From NCBI GenBank assembly GCA_958436475.1, contig CAUBKG010000018.1, positions 1-33,952 on the forward strand: a DNA stretch of 33,952 bases, in the 5' to 3' direction. The DNA is from an uncultured Clostridia bacterium (GTDB taxonomy: Bacteria > Bacillota > Clostridia > Oscillospirales > Acutalibacteraceae). This document shows, in pieces, positions 6,597 to 13,195 of this stretch; within the stretch, counting starts at the first letter, position 1; each line of letters begins with the position of its first letter. Position numbers and translations under genes: made by a program. Under the pieces are notes generated by a model that was not told where the DNA came from, made no database searches, and saw nothing but the letters and a program-made list of their open reading frames with translations.

Positions 6597-7307
6597 ATGA
6601 AAAAGAAACTCTGGATCCCCATTGCCTGCGCCGCCCTGTTGCTTGGAGGCGGGCTTCTCGCCTATTCCCTCTTCCCGCGCCCCGTCAGCTATACCTATAA
6701 CGAAAATCCGGACCTCAGCTCCAAGGTGGTTGCCAGCCAGTACGGGCTCCCGATGCTGGACCGCGACCCTAACCCTTCCTTTGAGCAGATCACCTATGAA
6801 TTCGACTGCGTCGCAGTGGCCGAGGTGCTCGATGACGGTACCCAGCACAAATACGATATCTCTAAAATTGAACCCGGTAAGCCCTCCATTGGTTATATCG
6901 ATTGGGAGACCGTGCAGGAGCTGGGGGAAGATTATTTCACGCCCGATAAATACAATTATGGTATCTGCACCTATTCCAAGCTGAAAATTGAAAAGGTGAT
7001 TGCCGGAAAAGCACCCGAATCCGATGTGATCGACCTGTTTCAGCTTGGCTTCCCCGGTAAGAACGATTCTCAGACCAAGGTGCGCAAGGGCGACCGCATC
7101 TATATCATTATGAACAAGTTATTTGCCCCTGAAAATCTATATGGTTCCAACGACCTGGAAAACACCATTTTCTATTTGGATGAAAACGACCGCCTGACCT
7201 CCATGTCCAATATCGACGCCTGCACGCGGTACGACGGCCTGCCCATGGAGGCCCTCACCAAAGACCTCATGGAAACCGAGGATTATAAAAAGCGCTTTGG
7301 AAAATAA
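6597..7307 (+). CDS. Membrane-anchored exported protein of unknown function (paralogue 1)
   Basis: 236 aa. Short basic N-terminus (MKKK), one hydrophobic segment (IPIACAALLLGGGLLAYSL) and no cysteine lipobox, so an uncleaved anchor or a signal peptide. The outside part is beta-rich: FDCVAVAEVLDD, YSKLKIEKVIAGKAPESDVI, KVRKGDRIYIIMNKL, IFYLDENDRLTSMS. The pattern 'carries a rate, then K(V)-G, then GD' recalls small OB-like exported domains, but I do not recognise a family. The start follows AGGAG by seven bases. It is almost identical to the copy at 7486-8196. It is the third gene after the DNRLRE lipoprotein and protease. Confidence 0.8.
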   Translation: MKKKLWIPIACAALLLGGGLLAYSLFPRPVSYTYNENPDLSSKVVASQYGLPMLDRDPNPSFEQITYEFDCVAVAEVLDDGTQHKYDISKIEPGKPSIGYIDWETVQELGEDYFTPDKYNYGICTYSKLKIEKVIAGKAPESDVIDLFQLGFPGKNDSQTKVRKGDRIYIIMNKLFAPENLYGSNDLENTIFYLDENDRLTSMSNIDACTRYDGLPMEALTKDLMETEDYKKRFGK

Positions 7308-7485
7308 AAATTCTTTAAAATGCCTGATTCCACAGCAGTTGTATCCACCCTATATCCGGCCTTTGGGTACAGGAGGTGGACCGGGCCATCAGCAACTGGA
7401 ATAATTATTCCGATGACAAAATGCACCTTTTCCGGTCCTCGAGTCCATACGGCGGATAAAAAATTATTGTAATAGGAGAATTCCC
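7308..7485 (+). pseudogene. Fused remnants of the lipoprotein and protease genes between the two paralogues
   Basis: This gap is a patchwork of upstream genes. 7317-7337 matches 5308-5329 (in the lipoprotein gene). 7338-7357 matches 5745-5764 (its C-terminus). 7353-7456 matches 6023-6126 (the protease gene). 7457-7485 matches 6568-6596 (the leader of the third gene). So a tandem copy of the whole unit lost three internal blocks of roughly 415, 260 and 440 bases. One junction lies at a shared TATCC. The ribosome site before the second paralogue was retained, so that copy is still translatable. Confidence 0.9.
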
Positions 7486-8196
7486 ATGAAAAAGAAGCTC
7501 TGGATTTCCATTGCCTGCGCCGCCCTGTTGCTTGGAGGCGGGCTTCTCGCCTATTCCCTCATCCCGCGCCCCGCCGGCTATACCTATAACGAAAATCCGG
7601 ACCTCAGCTCCAAGGTGGTTGCCAGCCAGTACGGGCTCCCGATGCTGGACCGCGACCCTAACCCTTCCTTTGAGCAGATCACCTATGAATTCGACTGCGT
7701 CGCAGTGGCCGAGGTGCTCGATGACGGTACCCAGCACAAATACGATATCTCTAAAATTGAACCCGGTAAGCCCTCCATTGGTTATATCGATTGGGAGACC
7801 GTGCAGGAGCTGGGGGAAGATTATTTCACGCCCGATAAATACAATTATGGTATCTGCACCTATTCCAAGCTGAAAATTGAAAAGGTGATTGCCGGAAAAG
7901 CACCCGAATCCGATGTGATCGACCTGTTTCAGCTTGGCTTCCCCGGTAAGAACGATTCTCAGACCAAGGTGCGCAAGGGCGACCGCATCTATATCATTAT
8001 GAACAAGTTATTTGCCCCTGAAAATCTATATGGTTCCAACGACCTGGAAAACACCATTTTCTATTTGGATGAAAACGACCGCCTGACCTCCATGTCCAAT
8101 ATCGACGCCTGCACGCGGTACGACGGCCTGCCCATGGAGGCCCTCACCAAAGACCTCATGGAAACCGAGGATTATAAAGAGCGCTTTGGAAAATAA
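7486..8196 (+). CDS. Membrane-anchored exported protein of unknown function (paralogue 2)
   Basis: 236 aa, differing from the 6597 product at only five residues that I can see: P to S in the anchor (IPIAC/ISIAC), F to I, V to A and S to G just after it, and K to E near the end (YKKRF/YKERF). All but the last lie in or beside the membrane segment; the outside domain is otherwise unchanged. Same AGGAG ribosome site, copied with the leader. It lacks its own upstream lipoprotein and protease (see the remnants before it) and must be read through from the promoter at 4416 or an unseen one. It ends at the terminator at 8206. Confidence 0.82.
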   Translation: MKKKLWISIACAALLLGGGLLAYSLIPRPAGYTYNENPDLSSKVVASQYGLPMLDRDPNPSFEQITYEFDCVAVAEVLDDGTQHKYDISKIEPGKPSIGYIDWETVQELGEDYFTPDKYNYGICTYSKLKIEKVIAGKAPESDVIDLFQLGFPGKNDSQTKVRKGDRIYIIMNKLFAPENLYGSNDLENTIFYLDENDRLTSMSNIDACTRYDGLPMEALTKDLMETEDYKERFGK

Positions 8197-8205
8197 AAAT
8201 TCTTT

Positions 8206-8253
8206 AAAATAAAAATCGCGCCGGGATTGTTTCCCCGGCGCGATTTTTATTTT
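8206..8253. terminator. Bidirectional terminator between convergent genes
   Basis: Perfect 20-bp stem made of AAAATAAAAATCGCG plus CCGGG and its complement, with an eight-base loop. A/T runs on both sides let it stop transcription from both directions; its right edge touches the stop codon of the leftward gene. Confidence 0.92.
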
Positions 8254-8464
8254 AAATCTCCTGCAGTTCCTTTAATATCCGCTGAATCTGCTGAGACGGC
8301 AAATTGCCCTTCGCGAGCCGCAGAAGGGATTCGAGCGTGAGGCTCTGAGACATGCGGAGCATCGGGCTGCTTGCAAGGGCGGGAAGCTCCCTGTGGAACA
8401 GTGCAACGGCCTGCGGGTTCGAAAGAATCTCACGCACCGTGATCTGATTGTTTTTTAAATCCAT
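8252..8464 (-). CDS. Small helical protein of unknown function
   Basis: 70 aa beginning MDLKNNQITVREILSNPQ. The start is fixed by GGAGGTG six bases upstream (8471-8477). It is predominantly helical and leucine-rich (ELPALASSPMLRMSQSLTLESLLRLAKG, then IQRILKELQEI), without a signal peptide or membrane segment. It is divergent from the 61-aa protein at 8619, whose ribosome site is nearly the same (GGAGGTG). The roughly 150-base intergenic region must hold both promoters, but I cannot place them well. I do not recognise the family. Confidence 0.65.
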   Translation of the reverse strand: MDLKNNQITVREILSNPQAVALFHRELPALASSPMLRMSQSLTLESLLRLAKGNLPSQQIQRILKELQEI

Positions 8465-8618
8465 AGAAAACACCTCCAACGCCATATATATGCCCGCTCC
8501 GGCTGGCAATATCCTTTTTTCTTTCCGATTTTCCGGTGTAAACCAAACGCCGGATTCTATCCTTTTCCTTTTATCTTTTCTGAATATTCGCGCACAATAT
8601 GGTGGAGGTGATAAAAAA

Positions 8619-8804
8619 ATGGATGGCAGAATCCAAAAGCTGTGCCTGTCTGATCTGCTGGATCAGGACATTTCCAGCTATGAATTTTTTCATTCTCTTC
8701 CCGAGCCGATCCAAAAGGAAATTGAAGCGATGGATATCGGTTCGTTCGATGAAATGCAGGCTTTTGCATACGATCACCGCATGGATGCGATCGATCCGTT
8801 GTAA
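8619..8804 (+). CDS. Small acidic protein of unknown function
   Basis: 61 aa, MDGRIQKLCLSDLLDQDISS and on, ending DAIDPL. The start is set by GGAGGTG (8604-8610) eight bases upstream; longer in-frame readings lack a site. It is acidic, with the Phe-rich middle SYEFFHSLPEPIQKEIEAMD and the tail FDEMQAFAYDHRMD, probably helical and cytoplasmic. It resembles small clostridial proteins of unknown role that carry a 'LP..IQ..I......F.E....A' pattern. It is followed by the palindromic repeat at 8860. Confidence 0.65.
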   Translation: MDGRIQKLCLSDLLDQDISSYEFFHSLPEPIQKEIEAMDIGSFDEMQAFAYDHRMDAIDPL

Positions 8805-8859
8805 AAAGCGTGCTCTGCTCTTGGTTTGCGCACCGGGCCTTTGCCCTTTACCCGCAAAT

Positions 8860-8981
8860 ATCCCCCTGCTCTGAGGCGAGTTGCTTTAAGAAATCCACAG
8901 GGGCGGCTGAAGCCGCCCGCGGGCGCATACAATGCACCCCTAACGAAGTTTTCTTATGGCAGCACCCCAGGGCCGGGGGAT
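8860..8981. repeat. Nested foldback element (outer hairpin with inner palindromes) at a convergent gene end
   Basis: Outer arms ATCCCCCTGCTCTG (8860-8873) and CAGGGCCGGGGGAT (8968-8981) pair at 11 of 14 positions. Inside, GGGCGGCT/AGCCGCCC (8901-8918) and GGGCGCAT/ATGCACCC form two hairpins. The inner sequence AATCCACAGGGGCGGCTGA reappears inverted in the element at 13060-13193, and GCGGGCGCAT recurs in the palindrome at 33843. Lies between convergent genes. Confidence 0.6.
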
Positions 8982-9011
8982 GTTTCTATTCAACCGGGAA
9001 AGCAAACGGTC

Positions 9012-10139
9012 TTATTTCTTCTTTCTGGAAACCGCCAGCACCATGCCGGCGCACGCCGCGAGGGCGCCCATGAGGGGAAGCAGGGAGCCTGTTCCGGTCT
9101 GGGGGTTTTTCGTGCTTCCGCTGCCTGCATCGGCTGTCGTCTCTGCCGTCGTCGCTTCGGAGGAAGGCTTCACTTTCGTGGGATCTTCCGGCTGCGTGGT
9201 CGGTTCGGTCGGCTGCTCACCGCTGGGATCCGTCGGCTCGATGATGACGTTTGTCGTGGGGCTTGTCGGCACAACTACATAGCTTTCCGTCGAAACGAGG
9301 AAGGTCTCATAGATTTCATCGGTATCGATATCGCGGATCGTGATCTGGCAGGTCCCCGTCCCGATGATCACGATAAATTCGTTTTCCAGCTTTGCGACAT
9401 CCTCATTGGAAAATTCCCATTTGAAACCCTTGGGGTCTAATACGATCTGCGTCTGCTTTTCGGGGAAATTGCAGGTGATCTGGAGTGTGGCCAAAATCCG
9501 GTCGCCGACTGCAAGGCCCGTCAACGTTTCCGGAATGGTATACAAGGATACGTCGGCATACGGGCCGTATATTTCAATCAGCTCCGTAAATTCATCGTCT
9601 TCCATGCCGCAGGGGTCGTTTACCTCTGAGGCCGGATCGCTGATGAAGAGCTCCACCCAGTAAAGCTCCCCGGCGTAAACTACACAGCCAATACCGATGT
9701 GCGTGTATTCTTCATCGAGAATATCCGCACGGAACGCTTCATCTTCCAGGAAATTGTTCACGAAAGACGAGGCGTCGGAATAGCCATAGGCAATATGCTC
9801 CATCGCCAGGTCGTAGCTGATCGAATAATCGTCCAGAACCGAATAGTCGTCCCGATTATCCGGACGGTTGATGTCGAACCGGACGATGCACTCGACGGCG
9901 CGCCTCATCGCAGCATGCTCCAGGCGGCTGTCCCACTTGAGGGCGGGCAGGCCTTCCTCCCCGCGGGCGTCGTTGATCAGGTCAAACGCTTTTTTGCTTT
10001 CGCTCTGCCGGTATTCGCCGGAAAAATACACACCGATATTTTCATCTTCGGTGCCCTCCGCCGATATGGCCGCCGGGACCATGCAAACCAACAGGCAGAC
10101 CGCTAAGAATGCCGCAAGAACGTTCTTCATTTTTTTCAT
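9012..10139 (-). CDS. Surface-anchored CAP (SCP/PR1) domain protein with NPQTG sorting signal
   Basis: 375 aa. Signal peptide MKKMKNVLAAFLAVCLLVCMVPAAISA. Residues about 45-175 form a CAP domain: AFDLINDARGEEGLPALKWDSRLEHAAMRR, a SYDLAMEHIAYGY core and HIGIGCVVYAGELYWVELF. A beta-type, Ig-like portion follows (about 200-290), then a Thr/Pro/Glu-rich linker (PTDPSGEQPTEPTTQPEDPT), and at the end NPQTG plus a hydrophobic stretch and KKK. This is a sortase-type wall anchor. The role of bacterial CAP proteins is mostly unknown; surface or adhesion function is inference. Ribosome site GGAGGAG eight bases before the first ATG. The C-terminal order domain - linker - sorting signal is complete. Confidence 0.88.
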   Translation of the reverse strand: MKKMKNVLAAFLAVCLLVCMVPAAISAEGTEDENIGVYFSGEYRQSESKKAFDLINDARGEEGLPALKWDSRLEHAAMRRAVECIVRFDINRPDNRDDYSVLDDYSISYDLAMEHIAYGYSDASSFVNNFLEDEAFRADILDEEYTHIGIGCVVYAGELYWVELFISDPASEVNDPCGMEDDEFTELIEIYGPYADVSLYTIPETLTGLAVGDRILATLQITCNFPEKQTQIVLDPKGFKWEFSNEDVAKLENEFIVIIGTGTCQITIRDIDTDEIYETFLVSTESYVVVPTSPTTNVIIEPTDPSGEQPTEPTTQPEDPTKVKPSSEATTAETTADAGSGSTKNPQTGTGSLLPLMGALAACAGMVLAVSRKKK

Positions 10140-10432
10140 GTTCTATTCTCCTCCTTTGTTGATCCGACAAATTTCGCTGCTTTGGGAAATTTCCAGGGTT
10201 TATCATCCAAATTATAGCGAACGCAGGAAAGGATTCGGGTAAAACGTGAATAAGTATCACATATTTTTCCAAGATTATATAAATTCATGTAAATAAGTTA
10301 TATATCCATCCTTTCTACAATAAATTCCTTTGTTTTTCCGCCGCGAAAGGGGCTGTACGCGGCATTTTTTATCCGTTATAATAAGGCGGAAGCCAAATAA
10401 TCAATTTTCGGGAAAGCAGGTCGGCCATCATT
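10140..10432. promoter_or_regulatory. Divergent intergenic region with a promoter for the AllA-like gene
   Basis: AT-rich, with no gene. A consensus TATAAT lies at 10377-10382, with a weak -35 (TGTACG at 10354-10359, 17-nt spacer), pointing right toward 10433. A leftward promoter for the CAP protein must be within 10200-10320 but I cannot place it well. Confidence 0.45.
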
Positions 10433-10903
10433 ATGATTCGTCTTCAAAGCATTCACAGAGAAACGTTTGAAAAATACGGCACCGTGATCGAATTTCCGGA
10501 GAGCGGGCGTGAATTTGAAATCATCGTCAGCGACCGGGAAAACCCCTGGCGGCTGGCCATTTACCGCTACGGCAACAAGGCCATCCATTTTACGGAAAAC
10601 CACCCGGCCTCTATGGAAAGCTTCGAGCCGCTCGAAGGAGTGAGCGTGCTCGTGGTGGCTGAGCACGATTCGCCCGAGCGCTGCGAAGCCTTTTTGCTCG
10701 ACAAGCCCGTTTGCCTGCATAAGGGGATCTGGCACCAGGTCCTTTCACTTACCGACGAAGCGCAGGTCAAGATCACGGAGAATTTTGAGGTTGCCTCGGA
10801 ATATTACCGCCTGGAGCGCCCTGTTGCCGTCACCCTTTCGGAAGCCGAAGGCGAACCCGAACCGGAAGACATGGCGATCATCCGTTTTGTGAACGGCCGA
10901 TGA
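10433..10903 (+). CDS. Ureidoglycolate lyase/AllA-like cupin family protein
   Basis: 156 aa, cytoplasmic. Seen: HRETFEKYGTVIEF at the N-terminus, then ENPWRLAIYRYGNKAIHFTENHP, SFEPLEGVSVLVVAEHDSPE and LHKGIWHQVLSL, the AllA-like beta-barrel pattern. In true AllA the enzyme splits ureidoglycolate to glyoxylate and urea in purine use, but no other purine-catabolic genes are here, so the substrate is unknown; many Firmicute members are annotated only by fold. Overlaps mutY by four bases (ATGA), so translationally coupled. Confidence 0.8.
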   Translation: MIRLQSIHRETFEKYGTVIEFPESGREFEIIVSDRENPWRLAIYRYGNKAIHFTENHPASMESFEPLEGVSVLVVAEHDSPERCEAFLLDKPVCLHKGIWHQVLSLTDEAQVKITENFEVASEYYRLERPVAVTLSEAEGEPEPEDMAIIRFVNGR

Positions 10904-11991
10904 GGGGGAACGTACCGGAGCCCCCTTCCGACCTCATCCCGTTCGTGAATCCGCTTCTCGGCTGGTTCCGGGAACACGCACGCGTGCTCCCCTTCCGGAG
11001 CAATCCCACGCCTTACCGGGTGTGGATTTCGGAAATCATGCTTCAGCAAACGAGGGTGGAGGCGGTAAAGCCTTATTACGAACGTTTTCTCCGCGAGCTG
11101 CCCACGGTTTCGGACCTGGCCGCCGTGGAGGAAGAACGCCTTTTAAAGCTGTGGGAAGGCCTCGGCTATTACAGCCGCGCGCGAAATCTCAAAAAGGCGG
11201 CGCAGATGGTGGAAGAAGTCTTCGGCGGGGAAATTCCGGCGCAGCCGGAAGAAATCCGCAGGCTGCCCGGCATTGGGGACTATACGGCGGGCGCCATCCT
11301 CTCCATTGCGTTCGGCCTGCCCGTTCCCGCCGTGGACGGCAACGTGCTGCGGGTGGTATCCCGCTGTCTCGATCGGGCCTGGGACATCTCCCGCCCCGAA
11401 ACAAAACGCGCGGTGCGGGATGCGGTGGAGAAAGCCATCCCGCGCGAATGCCCCGGCGATTTCAACCAGGCGCTGATGGAACTCGGAGCGCTCGTCTGCC
11501 TTCCGAACGGCGCGCCCAAATGCGGCGAATGCCCGCTCAAAAGCCTTTGCGCAGGATTTCAAAAGGGCACCGCTCCGAGTCTGCCCAGAAAGCCGGAAAA
11601 AAAGCCGCGGCGTGCGGAGGAACGAACGGTGTTCCTTCTTTTCTGCGGGGAGCGCACCGCTGTGCAGAAGCGGCCGGAAAAAGGCCTTCTAGCCGGCCTT
11701 TTTGAGCTGCCCTATGCGCAGGGCAGCCTCTCTGAGCCTGAGGCGCTGGATTTTCTCACGCGGCGCTGCGGTGTGCGGCCGGAGGATATCTGCCGCGAGC
11801 CCGATTCTTCCCATATCTTTTCCCATCTCGAATGGCATATGACCGCCTACTCTGCCCACCTGCCCCTCCCTTCCGGTGAGGGCCTTTTCTGGGCCTCGGC
11901 GCAGGATCTGCGCGAAGCATATGCGCTGCCCTCCGCCTTCCGGGTGTATTCCCGGCGCATCCTTTCCCTGTTGGAAGGGGAAAAAACATAA
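10900..11991 (+). CDS. mutY: A/G-specific adenine DNA glycosylase
   Basis: Removes adenine mispaired with 8-oxoguanine in base excision repair. 363 aa, a normal length. Seen: WISEIMLQQTRV with the catalytic Glu at about 45; the helix-hairpin-helix LPGIGDYTAGAI followed by VPAVDGNVLRV with the catalytic Asp at about 145; and the [4Fe-4S] cysteines at about 199, 207, 210 and 216. The first loop is C-X7-C, one longer than the usual X6, then X2 and X5 as normal. A C-terminal NUDIX-like domain (about 235-355; HIFSHLEWHMTAY) would recognise 8-oxoG. The start ATG overlaps the stop of the AllA-like gene, and azlC follows 33 bases on. Confidence 0.94.
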   Translation: MRGNVPEPPSDLIPFVNPLLGWFREHARVLPFRSNPTPYRVWISEIMLQQTRVEAVKPYYERFLRELPTVSDLAAVEEERLLKLWEGLGYYSRARNLKKAAQMVEEVFGGEIPAQPEEIRRLPGIGDYTAGAILSIAFGLPVPAVDGNVLRVVSRCLDRAWDISRPETKRAVRDAVEKAIPRECPGDFNQALMELGALVCLPNGAPKCGECPLKSLCAGFQKGTAPSLPRKPEKKPRRAEERTVFLLFCGERTAVQKRPEKGLLAGLFELPYAQGSLSEPEALDFLTRRCGVRPEDICREPDSSHIFSHLEWHMTAYSAHLPLPSGEGLFWASAQDLREAYALPSAFRVYSRRILSLLEGEKT

Positions 11992-12024
11992 CATGATTCT
12001 GCCTCTCAAGGAGCACATATTCCC

Positions 12025-12747
12025 ATGGAACAACTAGGACAACCCCTCACCAATCGATTTACAACGGGCCTGCGGGACGGCGTTCCCATCGCGCTCGGTT
12101 ATCTCTCGGTCGCTTTTACCTTCGGTATGGAAGCGGTCACAAACGGCCTGCCCGTGTGGGCCGCCGTGATGATCTCCATGACCAACCTCACCTCCGCCGG
12201 GCAGTTTGCCGGGCTCACCGTAATTCTGAGCAGCGCCCCCTTCTTTGAAATGGCGCTCACGCAGCTGGTAATCAACCTGCGGTATTCGCTGATGAGCCTC
12301 TCCCTCTCGCAGAAGCTCCACCGGTCGGTCGGCCTGCTCGACCGGCTCCTCCTCTCCTTTTTCAATACGGATGAAATTTTCACCGTTGCCAGCAGCCAGA
12401 AGGGCGAAATCGGCAAACGGTACTTTCTGGGGCTCAGCCTCATGCCCTATATCGGCTGGGCGCTCGGCACCTTTCTCGGCGCGGCGGCGAGCGGCTTGCT
12501 CCCTCTTTCCGTGCGCAGCGCGCTCGGCATTGCCATTTACGGCATGTTCATCGCCATCATCGTACCGCCCGCAAAGCAATTCCGCCCGGTTCTGAAGGTG
12601 ATTCTGTGTTCCGTGCTGTTGAGCTGCCTTTTCCGGTATGTGCCGGGCCTAAACCTCGTTTCCCCCGGCCTCGTCATCATCCTTTGCGCGGTCGCGGCTT
12701 CCGCCCTCGGAGCGCGGCTCTTCCCGGTGAAGGAGGCGAGCGAATGA
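12025..12747 (+). CDS. azlC: Branched-chain amino acid exporter, large subunit AzlC
   Basis: 240 aa integral membrane protein with about six to seven hydrophobic segments. The N-terminal FTTGLRDGVPIALGYLSVAFTFGM and PVWAAVMISMTNLTSAGQFAGL are typical AzlC. Together with AzlD it exports branched-chain amino acids (known for B. subtilis AzlCD with 4-azaleucine). AAGGAG lies 11 bases before the ATG. Ends with ATGA overlap onto azlD, and the two are surely one complex. The pair sits in the same unit as mutY. Confidence 0.9.
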   Translation: MEQLGQPLTNRFTTGLRDGVPIALGYLSVAFTFGMEAVTNGLPVWAAVMISMTNLTSAGQFAGLTVILSSAPFFEMALTQLVINLRYSLMSLSLSQKLHRSVGLLDRLLLSFFNTDEIFTVASSQKGEIGKRYFLGLSLMPYIGWALGTFLGAAASGLLPLSVRSALGIAIYGMFIAIIVPPAKQFRPVLKVILCSVLLSCLFRYVPGLNLVSPGLVIILCAVAASALGARLFPVKEASE

Positions 12748-13061
12748 GCGTTTCCACCCTGCTCGTGTACATTGCCGTGATGGCGGGCGTTACCTATCTC
12801 GTTCGCATGCTCCCGCTCGTGCTCTTTAAAAACAAGATCGAAAACGAAACGATCCGCTCCTTCCTTTTTTACATCCCCTATGCCGTGCTCGGCGCCATGA
12901 CCTTCCCGGAGATTTTTTATTCCACCGGGAGCGTCCTTTCGGCCTGCGTGGGCCTCGCCGTCGCGCTGGTGCTCGCCTTTTACGAAAAGGGGCTGCTCAC
13001 CGTGGCGGTGTGCGCCTGCGGTGCGGTTTTTCTGACCGAATGGGTCACGGCCTTATGTTAG
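12744..13061 (+). CDS. azlD: Branched-chain amino acid exporter, small subunit AzlD
   Basis: 105 aa with four hydrophobic segments: STLLVYIAVMAGVTYLVRML, FLFYIPYAVLGAMTF, VLSACVGLAVALVLAFY and LTVAVCACGAVFLTEWV. The TYLVRMLPLVLF and FYIPYAVLGAMTFP elements are typical of AzlD. The start overlaps the azlC stop (ATGA) and AAGGAGG precedes it. Its stop codon is already inside the left arm of the foldback element at 13060. Confidence 0.9.
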   Translation: MSVSTLLVYIAVMAGVTYLVRMLPLVLFKNKIENETIRSFLFYIPYAVLGAMTFPEIFYSTGSVLSACVGLAVALVLAFYEKGLLTVAVCACGAVFLTEWVTALC

Positions 13062-13193
13062 CGTATAGAAAACCCCCCTGCTTCGGGATCTGGCATTGCC
13101 GTAAGAAAACGTGTGCAGGGGCGGCCGATCAGCCGCCCCTGTGGATTTTTTCTATAGGCAGAGATTCCCGAAGCAGGGGGGTATTCTATCGCT
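13060..13193. repeat. 134-bp foldback element with 32-base arms and an inner palindrome, terminator position
   Basis: The arms 13060-13091 and 13162-13193 are near-perfect inverted repeats (core CCCCCCTGCTTCGGGA/TCCCGAAGCAGGGGGG). Inside lies CAGGGGCGGC/GCCGCCCCTG (13116-13141), which shares AATCCACAGGGGCGGCTGA with the element at 8860. It fills the gap between the convergent azlD and ychF genes almost exactly, so it probably serves as their shared terminator. Confidence 0.8.
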
Positions 13194-13195
13194 GT

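Larger units (their letters stand above)
5307..8210 (+). repeat. Tandem duplication, copy 1 (about 5307-7320) and eroded copy 2 (about 7317-8210)
   Basis: The unit runs from within the lipoprotein gene to just past the third gene. Its two ends share TAAAAT (5307-5312 and 8205-8210), and the same hexamer sits at the junction near 7316-7321, as expected for a duplication formed at short homology. Copy 2 keeps the third gene nearly unchanged and only fragments of the other two. Confidence 0.85.

Noticed and set aside
11022..11705. 227-residue frame inside mutY
   Set aside because: Arg/Gly-rich alternative frame of a GC-rich gene; mutY motifs are intact.
12034..12579. Leftward frame antisense to azlC
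   Set aside because: Antisense shadow; azlC has consistent hydrophobic segments and ATGA coupling with azlD.
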